Below are positions 1-25,000 of a stretch of DNA of 25,000 nucleotides, piece by piece. The position numbers were made by a program, and so were the translations under genes. The stretch's first letter is position 1. Every line of letters starts with the position of its first letter. The stretch comes from Botryococcus braunii (lineage: Eukaryota > Chlorophyta > Trebouxiophyceae): assembly GCA_002005505.1 (NCBI GenBank), contig KV908415.1, positions 96,752 through 121,751 of the forward strand, written 5' to 3'. The notes under the pieces are model-generated. The model saw nothing but the letters and a program-made list of their open reading frames with translations, was not told the DNA's origin and did no database searches.

Positions 1-149
1 GGGAGTTTGAAGTCCCGGTAGTGGCATGGAGGAGACATGCCATGTAAAAGACGGCTTTTTGGCTTGCAGATGATGCCATGATATGGGAAAAGGATGGAGG
101 CTCATGCGACACCTTTGCCAATTCAGTCATCAGTTGTCCAATCCGTCGA

Positions 150-680
150 GACCTTTTGGCCCTGTCCATATGCATGGACGTCCTTGCCTTCGCCTCCTTT
201 CTGCTGTACGTCTTCCTTATCGCCCGAGCGGTCTTGAGCCTCCGAAGGAAACCGTACCATGAACACAAGATGGTACTGTCCTGCCTTTCTCCTGTACATC
301 TGGTCATCATGTGAGCGGTCTGGATCCTCCGAAGGGAAGCGTTCCAGGAACATAAGGTGGCACTTTCCTGCCTTTCTGCTGTACATTTCCTGTTTATCGG
401 GGGCAGTGCTGAGCTTCCGACGCAAGCCGTGCCATCAACGCAAGGTGGTGCTGTACTGCCTTTCTCATGTACATCTGCTTATCAGTCGTGATCCTTCAAA
501 AGACACCCAACCCATGAACACAGAATTATACTATCCTGTCTCACCTGTTCTGGTCTGTGCTATCCTTGCTGGGGCTTGTTTTCTCTTTGACTCCAGGCTT
601 TTGACCATGGGCTGCCCTTGGAGGCCTTACCATGGCCGCAAGATGGTTCTTCCTATCCCATTTTCTCCTATACTTAACTT
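150..680 (+). repeat. ~88-bp degenerate minisatellite
   Basis: The motif CTTTCTSCTGTAC recurs at 197, 285, 372 and 460, a spacing of 87-88 bp. Each unit also carries a GAGCGGTCT..CTCCGAAGG block and a CATGAACACAAGATGGTACT block. A more diverged copy ends near 675. Because 88 is not a multiple of three, the open reading frames crossing the array are unlikely to be coding. Confidence 0.8.
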
Positions 681-697
681 GTCCTGCCCCGTTGCTG

Positions 698-802
698 CCC
701 CGTTACTGCCCCCTTACTCTCCCGTTCTTGCCCCATCACTGCCCCGTTCCTGCCCCGTTACTGCCCCCTTACTCTCCCGTTCTTGCCCCATCACTGCCCT
801 GT
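698..802 (+). repeat. 55-bp tandem duplication, C/T-rich
   Basis: A block beginning CCCCGTTACTGCCCCCTTAC starts at 698 and again at 753, and the two copies are nearly identical. Each copy itself contains shorter CCCCGTTNCTG sub-repeats, so this is a nested tandem repeat. It produces open frames rich in Pro, Leu and Ser that are probably not genes. Confidence 0.8.
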
Positions 803-934
803 TCCGGCCCTGTCCCGTCCTGGCCTATGTAGTCCTTGCGCGAATCTTCCTTCTCAACCCCCCACCCGCTCAATCGATCCATGTTGTTAGCCGTCATCGT
901 CCAGGGGGTCTGATCCCTTGGAAGCACCCAAAAG

Positions 935-1075
935 GGAGAAAGGAGGAGCATTATAAAAATGAGTACAGAGGAGGAGCAGGAGGTCGAGGAGGAGGAGGAG
1001 GCGGTGGTGGTGGTGGAGGAGGAGGAGGAGCAAAAGGAGAAGGGGAGGAGGAGGGAGGGGGGAGGAGGAGGCAAG
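935..1075 (+). repeat. Purine-rich GAG/GGT trinucleotide block
   Basis: The tract is almost entirely A and G and is built from GAG, GGA and GGT triplets. It translates to poly-Gly/Glu on one strand and poly-Pro/Ser on the other. It is a homopurine stretch of simple repeat, with nothing to indicate a protein-coding exon. Confidence 0.75.
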
Positions 1076-1407
1076 AATTCCTAGAATATAGTGGCAAATA
1101 CCGGAAACTTTCTGGAATCACACTATACCGGATGCATATGATGTGCAGGGGAACCTGATTGTGAGGATGCAAATGCGAATGCGGAGTGCGACAATGGTTA
1201 TGTTTGTCCTCACGGTCACACTCCTCTGGTACTTGAAGCCGGATTCTTGCCGCTCCTATGTCTACATTTGGTACGGCATGTTGCCTGTTCAGGTATCTCC
1301 TACATCTCCTTATTTGGTACCGTACTTCAACTCTTTTCCAGCGCGAGATTTGCTGATGCATGCACTTGTCATGCATGCTTAGGCACGGCCGGGAAAGTGG
1401 ACGTGCA

Positions 1408-1410
<3 letters not shown>

Positions 1411-1479
<69 letters not shown>

Positions 1480-1486
1480 TGTGCAC

Positions 1487-1564
<78 letters not shown>
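1411..1564. repeat. Back-to-back (GT)n / (CA)n microsatellite
   Basis: About 68 bp of GT repeat runs into about 80 bp of CA repeat. They meet at a GTGCAC centre near 1481-1486. The two halves are reverse complements, so the whole tract is one long imperfect palindrome. Confidence 0.95.
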
Positions 1565-1566
<2 letters not shown>

Positions 1567-2213
1567 GCGCGCGCGTGCAGACACACCCATTTTCAGTATT
1601 GTACTCTCATAACCTATTTGAGCGTTTCCTAGCTCTCATTGTGGCACAATAGCAAGAGGCACAGCCAGCCGGCCAACGCTTATCAACCCCAACCTCAAAG
1701 GTTTGAACGGAGGGGCTTGCTTTTCCCCTTTGTTCCGTATCAGCAGCTCAGTTCCATTCCTTACCTGGGTCTGTCCCAGCCCTTCCCCTTCCAGCCAATT
1801 CAGTTTCTGCCCCCTTCTTCTCCTCTGATTACATGCTTTCAATTCTTGAACGTTTCTAATCTTTTGACCTTTCCCGCGCGCCCCAAGGCGCCACTGCCCG
1901 AGTTACCACTGTGGGATACATCAAGCTGAGACCCCGATGACCCAGTGCCGGGGTGCCTAGCGGCCGCTTTTTCCAAAAGCAAGACCTTCTTCCTGGGAAC
2001 TCTCGCGAGGTCGAATTTGTGTAGATTTCCAGCGCAAATCTCTTCCTTTCAAGTCGGGACAGTCCTGATGATGCCAGATTTCGGGTTGAAATATGACCTC
2101 GCTGGAGTTCCCATTCTTCCCCCATTCCTTTAGCCGTTTGGTTAACCCTTTCTTTAATCGCTTCTCCCGCCCGCCGTGTCTCTAACCGATGCTGCCTCCA
2201 ATCGTATCTCTAG

Positions 2214-9905
<7,692 letters not shown>

Positions 9906-11080
9906 TTAAGATCGTCATCTCGGAAGCGAATATCAAGTAGGTCTAGTGCGACACCATGAACGAGTTGGGGACTGATATGAAGAGCTTCCGCTTCCCTTAT
10001 AAAGAAAAAGGTGTGGGTGTTTATCCCAGTGGTACCGGGGAGAAACATCATAAGTTGGAAAAAGTCAGCCGCGCACGCCCGAGTCCCGTGTTCCTCCCTG
10101 CATCCACATGTCTTCCCCGCCCCCGCACCCACCCACCCATATCTTTTCCCGCACCCCCAACCAATCCTGTGCCCACCCAAGTGTTTTGGAATGTAGCAAT
10201 ATGTTAGTATGTACTATAGGGTTCCCACCCCCACCCACGGGATCGTATGTGCAACCTTGTTGAGTCCATTCGTCCATGAGGGTGTCCCTGTAGTCGATCA
10301 TGTGATGTTTTCGTTTTGCAACCTAGGTTAGCATATAGTCATAATTATGAATATATCCTTTATAAACGGTAATTGTCATTCCCGTATACGTATATGCAGT
10401 ACAGTAAACCTGCACATTTAGTTATATGGACTGGCACATATGTCATATTTTATATGGACTGGCACATATGCCAGTCCATGCATGTGGCACGGGTAGCTCG
10501 TGGACCAAATATTCGCCAGTCCGCACATGCATATTTGCAAGGAACATATGCCGGCAAATCGCAGGTACTCGAGTGCGCACTCTCTATATGCACAGATATC
10601 ATGAGAAGTGCGGCTGGGCAAGATTGGTGTTTTTGATCGTGTAGCAAGTAGTTGGGCTTCGATTTTGCGAAAGTCATCGAGGAAAAAGATGGGGAGGTGT
10701 TCGGAAAGGCTGTACAGGAGATAGGAGCCCCTTTTGCATCTGCGCCTTGTCAAGCTTGCAGACCACGAAAACATCAGAGAGATACAAGTGTATTTGTCAG
10801 GCGATGTTTTACAGTACTGCACAGAGGAGCGCATGTATAGTAATGCAGTGTATTCGGCTTTGGGGAGATTCCCGCTGCTGTAGTTGAACATAAGTAGGCA
10901 GTCCGGCATGGATTTAATTCGGCTTGTCAACTGGGGGCTCAGTACTTTGCAGCTGCCTCATAGAAAAGCTTGCAGCACCATCTGCAGAAGGTTCACATGG
11001 GCCTATATCACGCATGATAATGGAATGCCCAGCAGATGGACGCCAACATGAAGATGGGTGAAGTTGTTCGGCATGTAATG
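9906..11080. other. Between converging genes, no gene recognised
   Basis: This holds the lipase 3' flank. Short open frames on both strands show no motif, and no clear polyadenylation site can be chosen. It contains the 29-bp direct repeat and hairpin at 10423-10479. Confidence 0.5.
10423..10479. repeat. 29-bp direct repeat ending in a perfect hairpin
   Basis: TATATGGACTGGCACATATG occurs at about 10423 and again at about 10452. The second copy continues into CCAGTCC, giving 11-base perfect arms (10454-10464 and 10469-10479) around a 4-base loop. Confidence 0.8.
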
Positions 11081-11126
11081 GTTTGGCATTTGCCAATAGT
11101 TGGTCAACTATTGGCATATGCCAAAC
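11081..11126. repeat. 46-bp near-perfect palindrome
   Basis: The left arm 11081-11102 begins GTTTGGCAT and the right arm 11105-11126 ends ATGCCAAAC. They pair over 22 bases with a single mismatch and two bases between them. Confidence 0.9.
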
Positions 11127-11160
11127 TAGCTCGGTGCCGACTGATTTGCAGTTACGCCCC

Positions 11161-11231
11161 AGACTGAGACCATGTCATTACCAAGCACCGAACAAGCTGG
11201 CCGGTGCTGGGTAATGACGTGGTCGAAGTCG
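11161..11231. repeat. Long imperfect hairpin, MITE-like or RNA hairpin
   Basis: The arms 11168-11190 and 11202-11224 pair over 23 bases with two mismatches around an 11-base loop. Weaker pairing continues five to six bases outward. It sits 40 bases after the 46-bp palindrome. No target-site duplication is obvious, so it could equally be a decayed foldback element. Confidence 0.75.
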
Positions 11232-11455
11232 CTCGCATTCTCTGCCATGCATGGTCCACGCCCACCTGGTGCGGAAACCCTACCGTAGGTGTAGTACATC
11301 TTTGGACTTTACACTAATGTGGACCCTAAGCCATGACAATAAAAGAGGGGGCGGGGGGCGCGGGGAGGTATGGGTGGGGGATGTGTAGATGGTGGTAGTC
11401 AGCTGTCCCTTCCCCCCCCCGGGGGGGGGGGTGTGTTCAAAAGAATTCTAAATCA

Positions 11456-11510
11456 GAAGACCTAAGCCACGTGGCCTAGGCACGTATCCGTTGGTTTTAG
11501 CTAGGTCTTC
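11456..11510. repeat. Nested palindromes with a CACGTG core
   Basis: An outer 9-bp inverted repeat, GAAGACCTA and TAGGTCTTC, encloses 11461-11480. That inner block is a 20-bp palindrome (one mismatched pair) centred on CCACGTGG, the G-box core bound by plant bZIP and bHLH factors. Its location far from any recognised gene start makes a promoter role uncertain. Confidence 0.6.
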
Positions 11511-13373
11511 AGCCAGCCGGACATTACGGGCAATTGGAGCTACAATGCTGTGACTTTGTTCGAAGGGTTTTCAGAAGTCGTTTAGATTTGAATTGGAAAC
11601 CTCTAAAGGGTGTGTGAAGGGTGTGAGAGCTGGAGGAACTTATGGCTTTTGTGTGTGTGGAGAGTGCATGTCGTGGCGACTACATGGTATACAGGCAAAC
11701 CCATATTTAACAGCGAACGCTAGTTCCATACAAAGCAATTGAATAATAGCAATACCCCATTCAACACCTGGGGAGGAATCATGGTTAAACCAGTGCATGC
11801 TTCACACAGTTGCTGCATGGAAGTCTAGACAGATCGATCGATATCTGCAACCACGGTAATCTCCGGCACAAGTTTAAATGGACATGGTGCTACTCAGGGC
11901 ATGCCCAGCACATCAAAAGGCAGAGTTCTTAATGCTCAGCAGACGACCCTGATGACACCCAACAAACAGAAATGCAGCGGCCATTTAGTCATACATTGCC
12001 GGATACATGAAATTTCTTTCGAAAGTGTTATTACTGGCAACTTACGACAACTGCTTATGCATAAACTTATGTAACCAGACATGAGCACAAGTTGATACAA
12101 AGTTATGTGAAGGCCGCCTGACACGCCGAGCAGGCTTATTAGTAACAGCGGGTTTGCACCAGAGAATTTTTGAACACAAAATTTGAAACCCCGTAATCGG
12201 ACCTCTCAGCAGTAACCTCAACTTATATTAATAATAGTAACATATGTAATACAGCAGTTTTCCGGAGCTGTTTAGCTGCACAATCTCCAAGATGAATGTT
12301 CCCACACCAAGATTCTGTGCAAACTTCTAATGGTAGGTACACGTTCATGTGACACCAAGCAAGCAAAACCCGAGCCAACAGGGCACGGGGCACACACCAT
12401 TCAGTCCCTGATCGACAGTACGAGCACCTAGTAAATACTGCCAACCGTACAAGCACCTAGTAAGCACTCGCAACCAGCTCAAAAAGCAGAGCAAGGGAAA
12501 TGCACTTCAATTGAACAGCCCTGCTTCGCATATGACCCTTGTGAGCAATCTCAGGAGTCACATATACGAGCGCAAACAGCCGAGCAGGAGGAATGTAATT
12601 CAATACAATAGTATTGCTTCTCACACAAACGCTGTGGGGCATCCCACGAGTCAATGATACACGTCTCTTCACACTGATGGGATCTAGGGTCCATTTGAGC
12701 ATCTGTCCCAATTAGAATCTTGGTCATCTCCAATCCGCGTCTCTACAAACTGATGGGATCTGGGGTCCATCTTCATAATCCCTTCCAACTAGCAGCTTTG
12801 TCTCCCAAGAAGATGCGGTGATCCTCTCCCCACCTCTCACAGCAACACTGCTGAAGCACGTGGAGATCCTTATCTAAACACCATTGCCACGCACTTGTAC
12901 CTGATGTCGCAATTTCATCGACATACGGCTTCAAAAACTCCCATGGAAGGGTGTGCCAAATCAGAAGGCTCACGAGTTCCCAGAATAATGCTCTCGGCCC
13001 TCCTCTATGCTTTCTTCTGTAATAGCTACCCCACAAAAATGAAAACATTATCATCCAACTCGAGACGCACAGGTACGCACACACTTTTATCTTCAATATA
13101 TCTGTTTGATTCGGCAATTTAAAATCTTCCCAAACATGCTCAGCCCATCAAGAGCCTTCCCTTCTTTCTCCATCCAAGCCCCAAAATCTGCTTGGATGGG
13201 ACAAGAGGGCAGAACTGAACGCCAACTACAGTATCAACGTATCACCTCACTGGGCACTTGCAAAGGTGCCATCACCTTGACCCTCAGCCTGTTCACCTTA
13301 TGATGTACAATACTTGTGATGTGCACGGGGCCTTGCATGAAAAGCCACTCATCCCATCCTGGCCAATGTCATC

Positions 13374-13383
<10 letters not shown>
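11511..13383. other. Gene-free stretch with short tandem duplications
   Basis: No gene was recognised. The longest candidate is a minus-strand frame, 12773-13117, ending GEDHRIFLGDKAASWKGL, without an identifiable family. Weak tandem duplications occur at 12418-12475 (29 bp), 12490-12675 (93 bp) and 12660-12780 (about 75 bp). Confidence 0.45.
12418..12780. repeat. Series of short degenerate tandem duplications
   Basis: Three adjacent duplications are visible. GTACGAGCACCTAGTAAATA and GTACAAGCACCTAGTAAGCA are 29 bp apart. AGCAAGGGAAATG and AGCAGGAGGAATG are 93 bp apart, with further matches downstream. CTGATGGGATCTAGGGTCCA and CTGATGGGATCTGGGGTCCA are about 75 bp apart. Confidence 0.75.

Positions 13384-13415
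<32 letters not shown>
13374..13415 (+). repeat. T10 followed by G32 homopolymer
   Basis: Ten T residues run directly into 32 consecutive G residues. The exact count may reflect assembly error, since such runs are difficult to sequence. Confidence 0.9.
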
Positions 13416-13417
<2 letters not shown>

Positions 13418-15437
13418 AGAAAGCTAACCCCCTGGCTCACCAGCCATTTCATACAGTATGGCAATCACACACTACTGGTTCAATTTGTAGTCCACACAGT
13501 ACAGCACTTCTTGTTTCAAGCAGGACCTTGAAACTATCGTGTGGTTGCCGTGCCATCGCAACTAACCACCTGCTCCTCTCATCCCTCCCCATACCAGCGT
13601 TGATACATGTAGAGTTCATTCTATATAATCTAACTTGCATTAGTTTTGTTCGCCATCTGCAGCATATAAATCAAGGTGCAATTGCAAGGGGCCTTGACTT
13701 CAGGTGATCTGCACGCGGCCTTCACTTCCGGACACTGATATCCTCTCTTTCGTATTACTACAGCGTATTGTACAATTGACTATGCAAAAATAGGATATCA
13801 AAAACGCCAGCTGAATGGTCCGAATGAAATCTCCTGGGTGTACAAAAACGGATTGTTTCCAGGCTGCGGGCTGCTGACTGTGCACCCAACAAACACCACT
13901 AAAAGTAATGCGTGAGACGCTCTTTGTTGCATCAAAAGAGTCTGCAAAGGATCAATATCCGTATCAGGAGGAGCATCGTGTCATACCTTTGGATATCTGT
14001 TCCTCCAAGTTCGACACGGTCTTGAGGTACAAGTCCACTCGTCTCTGATCACAGCCGAATTGTGCATAGCAGGACTGTCTTGCTTCCAAATCGTCGCAAA
14101 GACTGCAGGTTTCATAAGCATCCCTGCCAAACTATAACCGTAAAATATCGACCCAGTCGGCGGGAGTTACAGCTTGCATGGGCTACCGGTACGAAACCAA
14201 GTACACAGGCATACCAAAACATTACATATAATCGAAGTTACACAACTATAACGGCCACAGCGGCTTGTAACGAAGCTCGAAGCTTATGCCTCAGAACCCC
14301 ATGACAGGTCTTCGATACCCAAAGCGCACCTTGCATCCCACAATGTTACGTGCCCTCTTGATGGCTGCATCTCAAAGATAGAGCTTTGATCTGGCTGATT
14401 CATTGCTGCTCCACGTACGACGAGCGATGAACGTATCCGCCGGCAACCCAGACTTGCTCTCCCACCAGAGCGTAGCCCAGTCCAGAATAATGACCCATTC
14501 ACGCTGACGTTAAAAAGTGTCATTCCTAGCTATTCTAAGCTGCTTTCGGGCGTGGTGTGTGAGTGTGTCGGAGTTTGAATCAAGACTTCCGTCGAAGCGG
14601 CCTTGTCAGCAGAACCGGGGGAAAATCTGGCGTATCTTCTGTAGTACTACGAGCAGATACATTTTCCCCGCCGATACCTGCCATCGGCAAAACATCTTTC
14701 CAATATGCATCTACAAGCCTTCTCTTTGCCCGTTGATGCAAACACGTCGGCCCCCCTCTGGATCTACTGTTTCAAGATGCTATAGCACCAAGTTCCTTAA
14801 CCGGGGGCGTACCTGCCGACCAGCCTGGGCCTTGTCAAGTTGAGGCTCAATTCGCGGGCAGTGATGGCTTGGTTGCATAATTGCTTATAAGATATCACTT
14901 ACATGTGTGATTAAGATGTGAGGTATTACCGGTTGGTAAGTTTTCTGCATGGGTTTGGCGTCCGAGTTGTTCTACGTTAAGTAGAGCCACATCGTCCACG
15001 GTTGGTCTCTGGATCCCTGATGCTGTGTGTATTGTTGTACGGAGTGATTATGGTATTCGAAACCTGCATCTTGGGACCGGGACAGGCTGGGCCTCGCAGC
15101 ACTGGCATCAATTGTATGGGTAGGTAGCGTTTCGTTCTTCTTGGGAATGTGTGGACAGACTGCTACTGTCAATTAACTGGCATTCCCAACTTTTATCGTG
15201 CCAGAAGCTGCAATAACATATGAATCCACCCAAGAGCTGTTCATTCTATATGTTTTGGACAAGTTGTGACCTCTTCTAGAGATACGGTTCTTGGACCAGT
15301 TATCTGCCTGGCTAGGAACAGGTGGTCTGTCCAGTTCCTGTATGCCTAATATGGCCACCGTGCTAACCCCTAGCCACTTGCTAAGCATTAGCCTGACCAA
15401 AATAGCACCTGGTCTGGCCCGGACGAACCGTCCCACA
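13416..15437. other. Gene-free stretch, nothing recognised
   Basis: Scattered short open frames on both strands show no motif, no convincing splice series and no repeat family. Confidence 0.45.
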
Positions 15438-15478
15438 CCCCCCCCCCCCCAACACACACACAACAACACACACACACA

Positions 15479-15542
<64 letters not shown>

Positions 15543-15570
15543 GCACGCAGGCACGCACGCACGCACGCAC
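15438..15570 (+). repeat. C13 then (CA)n and (CGCA)n microsatellite
   Basis: A run of 13 C is followed by about 85 bp of CA with AACA and CCAC interruptions, then CGCA repeats. Confidence 0.95.
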
Positions 15571-15724
15571 ATTGTGTGTCACACTCCTTCCTTTCCTTTC
15601 CCTTCGTACCACGCTCTAGTTTCCTTAATTTTGGGCGCAATTCCCCTTTCCGTGATGTAAAGTCTGTGCCTGTGTGCTGCTGTATTTGTGAGTCATCCGG
15701 TTGCTTTAATTACTGGTTGCGTGG

Positions 15725-16003
<279 letters not shown>

Positions 16004-18000
16004 CTAGCGCGCGCGCTCGCTAGTTAGGGCGTGGGCTGGCCTGCCCTTCACAGGGCAACTTTGCACATACGTCTTATCATATGCTGGCTTTGACCCCCCA
16101 CCCCCCCAAAAAAAAACCCATTTTCTCTTGTAGGAAATCCTTTCTGAATGCTTTTCCCTGTTCTGCCACATCAGCAACCTTGCTTGGTAACTTACTCCCT
16201 ACTCTCAAAATTTTTATGGGCAATCAACCTCGATGATCTTGAATGCTGCGGGATGGGAAAGCAGCTTTTGCAACAAGGGACGATGGATGGAGAAAGCTCA
16301 TTTACAATAGTCATTGATGGTGTGAGTCATCACTGGTCCACGCAGCAAAATAATGTCAATTAAAAGCTATCCCTGCATCCCTGACGTTTTGGGCACAAAC
16401 TGTTGCCGAGATTTTGCCTGCAACAACCGAACGGTCAATATACAGACACGCTGGGTAGCTATGTGCGGAGCGGATAACTGCTGAAAGCATCGAAGTAGGA
16501 AGCCCACTCCAAGATGAGTGCTCTCATGGAGGCCACGGCAAGACAAGCCGCTTGATAGGTATCAAGTGGACGACCGGCAATGGTTGTAGCTGAGATGCAC
16601 TAACAGGCCGATTGAGTTTGACTAAATGTATTCTGGAAACATTCTGTGGTGCATATTGTACAAAAGTGCAGCCTCGCGAACATAGTTGCAGAACGAAATG
16701 ATCCCACTTTGATAAACTTAAACCGGTGCCTGTCCACAGCGCACAAGCTTTCCCCGTCTCCAAACCACGTAAATTGCTACACGCATGTCTCTTCCCCAGA
16801 TTAGTACAACGATGCTTACTTTTCTAATTGACCCAAACAGTCTCACCTGGCAAACCTTTCATTCAACAGATGGTGCTTGCAGGAATTGACATTTCACTCC
16901 CAAAAATATATATACATATATAATAATAAAATCAACGCTTCGTGTACCACAACAAGATCTAACCTTCATATACCACTGCAAGAACCGACATTTGTGTCCA
17001 AAGCCCTCGCCTAATTTCCAGGTGCATAATGCGTGTCTTGACTTCATTCAGCAACTCTTTTTCTCATGACAAAAGGACTGATATATTCACTTTTACCTTT
17101 AAAAGAAGTTGGTCATCACGTCTTGCATGACGTGACGTAAAAGAGCTGGGCATCTTCTTCATCAACTTTTTTCTCCTCTCCAGCAAAAGACTACTTGACC
17201 AACTGTGATTTGTTTTCTTCCTGCCTGAATGTCTCCTTTCACTATTCTACAGGAGCTCCTCAAGGCGCTCGCACAGCATTTCCTTCCCTTCTCTCTTTAG
17301 AAGACTAGAAGTCATCTTCCATGTTCGAATCCACACATCTACTGCACAGGGAAGTGACTAACAAAACAGTGAATTCCATGAATGTCAAACGTCAAATGTC
17401 AGATTTCATGATTGGTTTACAAATCGTGGATCTCTACTACCGCATCCCATCTGACATATGCCGACAACCACCATGCCCAGCGACCGGAGAAGTCCTTGTG
17501 TACAACTGAATTGCTTACATCTCCGGAAGGGGGACACGTGTACGCTCTTCCCCCCCCCCCCCCCCTCCCCAACTCGCTCTGTTTCCTCCTCGAAACTGCA
17601 AGCTCTGCAGATGATCCCCTGCCTCAGGTGAGCAATGCTAGCCCAAGCCGCATTTATGCCCTCAGAATAGGGTGTGAAGTATGACATTTCTCACACTTGA
17701 ACTTGTTTGCCAGACGCTAGCTATGACCGGCTGGGACAATACACCCGACAAGGCCAAAGAGAAGAGGTCAGGCGCAAGCTCACATCAACTTGTGCGGTCC
17801 GCCGCTTGCTCAAGCCCCAAAGTCGAGGCCGTCACTCACTACACTTGCTCGATCTCTTTGACTGTGGTCCTTTCTTGACTGCTTCATATTGATGTCTGGT
17901 TTGTGAGCGCCAGAATAGTGGCCTGAATACTACTATTGTTCTTCTCGAAAACGCTCTGCATAGCACATCTCAAAAACTAACTTTACAGCTCGTGAACGTG
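16004..18000. other. Gene-free stretch downstream of the SNF2 gene
   Basis: No gene was recognised. A TCACGTC..GACGTGA inverted repeat at 17116-17135 is followed by GTAA and contains TGACG elements of the type bound by plant bZIP proteins. A C-rich run lies near 17550. The part next to 18231 should include the 3' UTR of the minus-strand gene. Confidence 0.45.
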
Positions 18001-18016
18001 TCCACCCCCCCCCCCC

Positions 18017-18076
18017 CAACACACACACGCACTTGCACACATCCACACACACACACACACACGCACATGCACACAT

Positions 18077-18137
<61 letters not shown>
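18017..18137 (+). repeat. (CA)n microsatellite with duplicated left flank
   Basis: CACGCACTTGCACACATCCA and CACGCACATGCACACATCCA occur about 34 bp apart and lead into about 65 bp of pure CA. It lies about 95 bases past the SNF2 stop codon, so it may be in the 3' UTR. Confidence 0.9.
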
Positions 18138-18138
<1 letters not shown>

Positions 18139-18231
18139 CACTCTCACACAGGCGATACCCTGCCCAAAACCACCGCAAGGGATTTCCAAAATACAGGAGA
18201 TGCTTCACCCTCCGAGGGATCCTCAAAACAT

Positions 18232-24516
<6,285 letters not shown>

Positions 24517-24636
24517 CTGCAGGCCCCCATAGCCTAGTCTGGACCTGCAGCTACGCTTCCAGAGCGTGTGTGCACACAGGCAAGCACGCGCCCCACACAG
24601 ACTCGTGCACTCACGCACGCGCCCCGTGCGCACGCT

Positions 24637-24687
<51 letters not shown>

Positions 24688-24723
24688 AAGGGGGAGGGAG
24701 GGAGGGAGGGAGGGCCGGGGGGG

Positions 24724-24816
<93 letters not shown>

Positions 24817-25000
24817 GAGAGGGGGGGGGGCAAGGAGACTGGTACATGGGCACATGCCTATACATGCGGCAAAAGCAAGCTGGTGGTATGCGCCAACATG
24901 TTAAGTCCCACCCCACTTCTAATTGCAAGGGGACATTCTAAAAGGAACCCTTTCACAAGAGACGTATCCATGGCCCATGTCTAGGCCTCCTTCTAAGGCT
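24517..25000 (-). other. SNF2 gene intron at the window edge
   Basis: Holds (CA)n at 24645-24684, a GGGA block, and (GA)n at 24725-24811. The next upstream exon, which should end in the helicase region before the VCNHP block, is not seen here and must lie beyond 25000. Confidence 0.65.

Larger units (their letters stand above)
1..2213. other. Repeat-rich stretch upstream of the lipase exons, no secure gene
   Basis: No exon can be firmly assigned here. Two stretches read somewhat like protein. One is 72-140 on the plus strand, after a TTGCAG acceptor-like site, reading DDAMIWEKDGGSCDTFANS. The other is 1945-2130, an open plus-strand frame ending in a stop. Either could be an upstream lipase exon or chance; no family motif is visible in either. 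The rest is the ~88-bp minisatellite, a 55-bp duplication, a purine-rich trinucleotide block and a TG/CA tract, each listed separately. Confidence 0.5.

Noticed and set aside
259..1158. 300-residue plus-strand open frame
   Set aside because: It crosses an 88-bp minisatellite, a 55-bp duplication and a GAG/GGT block. Its composition follows the repeats and it has no recognisable domain.
1360..1632. Open frames of alternating Cys-Val, His-Thr, Ala-Arg or Arg-Glu over the microsatellites (also at 4700-5000, 5234-6079, 7810-8016, 19301-19966, 21435-22194 and elsewhere)
   Set aside because: They are translations of TG, CA, CG or GA repeats, open on both strands and in several frames, with no family motif.
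12773..13117. Minus-strand open frame of 114 residues as a gene
   Set aside because: It contains protein-like words but no recognisable domain, no splice partners and no neighbouring exons. It is left unassigned.

Overview
The window is nuclear DNA from a eukaryote, most likely a streptophyte (charophyte) green alga or another early plant-lineage genome. Two intron-rich genes are recognisable, and both encode plant-type proteins. Exons are short and lie in introns crowded with long dinucleotide microsatellites and degenerate minisatellites. Chara-like genomes would fit, but the sequence alone cannot settle the species.

Layout: (1) 1-2213, repeats and no secure gene, including an ~88-bp minisatellite and a back-to-back TG/CA tract. 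(2) 2214-9905, plus strand, a class 3 (alpha/beta-hydrolase) lipase in about eleven exons. Its GHSLGG nucleophile elbow, catalytic Asp and probable catalytic His sit on three different exons, and splice phases agree across all the well-supported junctions. The N-terminus is not resolved. (3) 9906-18231, an 8.3-kb region between the two converging genes with no recognised gene, containing several inverted repeats, short tandem duplications, a 32-base G run and CA/GA microsatellites. (4) 18232-24516, minus strand, the C-terminal third of a SWI/SNF2 chromatin-remodelling ATPase of the plant BRAHMA subclass. It covers the end of the helicase core, the SnAC region and a long low-complexity tail in six exons. 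The N-terminal exons lie beyond the right edge. (5) 24517-25000, intron of that gene.

The two genes converge tail to tail and have unrelated roles (lipid hydrolysis; nucleosome remodelling). There is no operon-like relationship.

The most interesting signal is structural. At five exon-intron boundaries in the two genes, the exon edge with its splice site has been copied into the adjacent intron as degenerate tandem repeats. Examples are three decayed copies of a lipase exon start at 5049-5346, a ~66-bp array seeded on a BRM acceptor at 22741-23590, and repeated donor copies at 22257-22495. Other notable points are a probable GC-AG intron in the SNF2 gene, a MITE-like insertion inside the 66-bp array, four SUMO-consensus motifs and an eight-copy 10-residue repeat in the BRM-like tail, and the apparent absence of a bromodomain. 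All exon boundaries are inferred by eye from frame, splice dinucleotides and remembered family motifs. No search was run.
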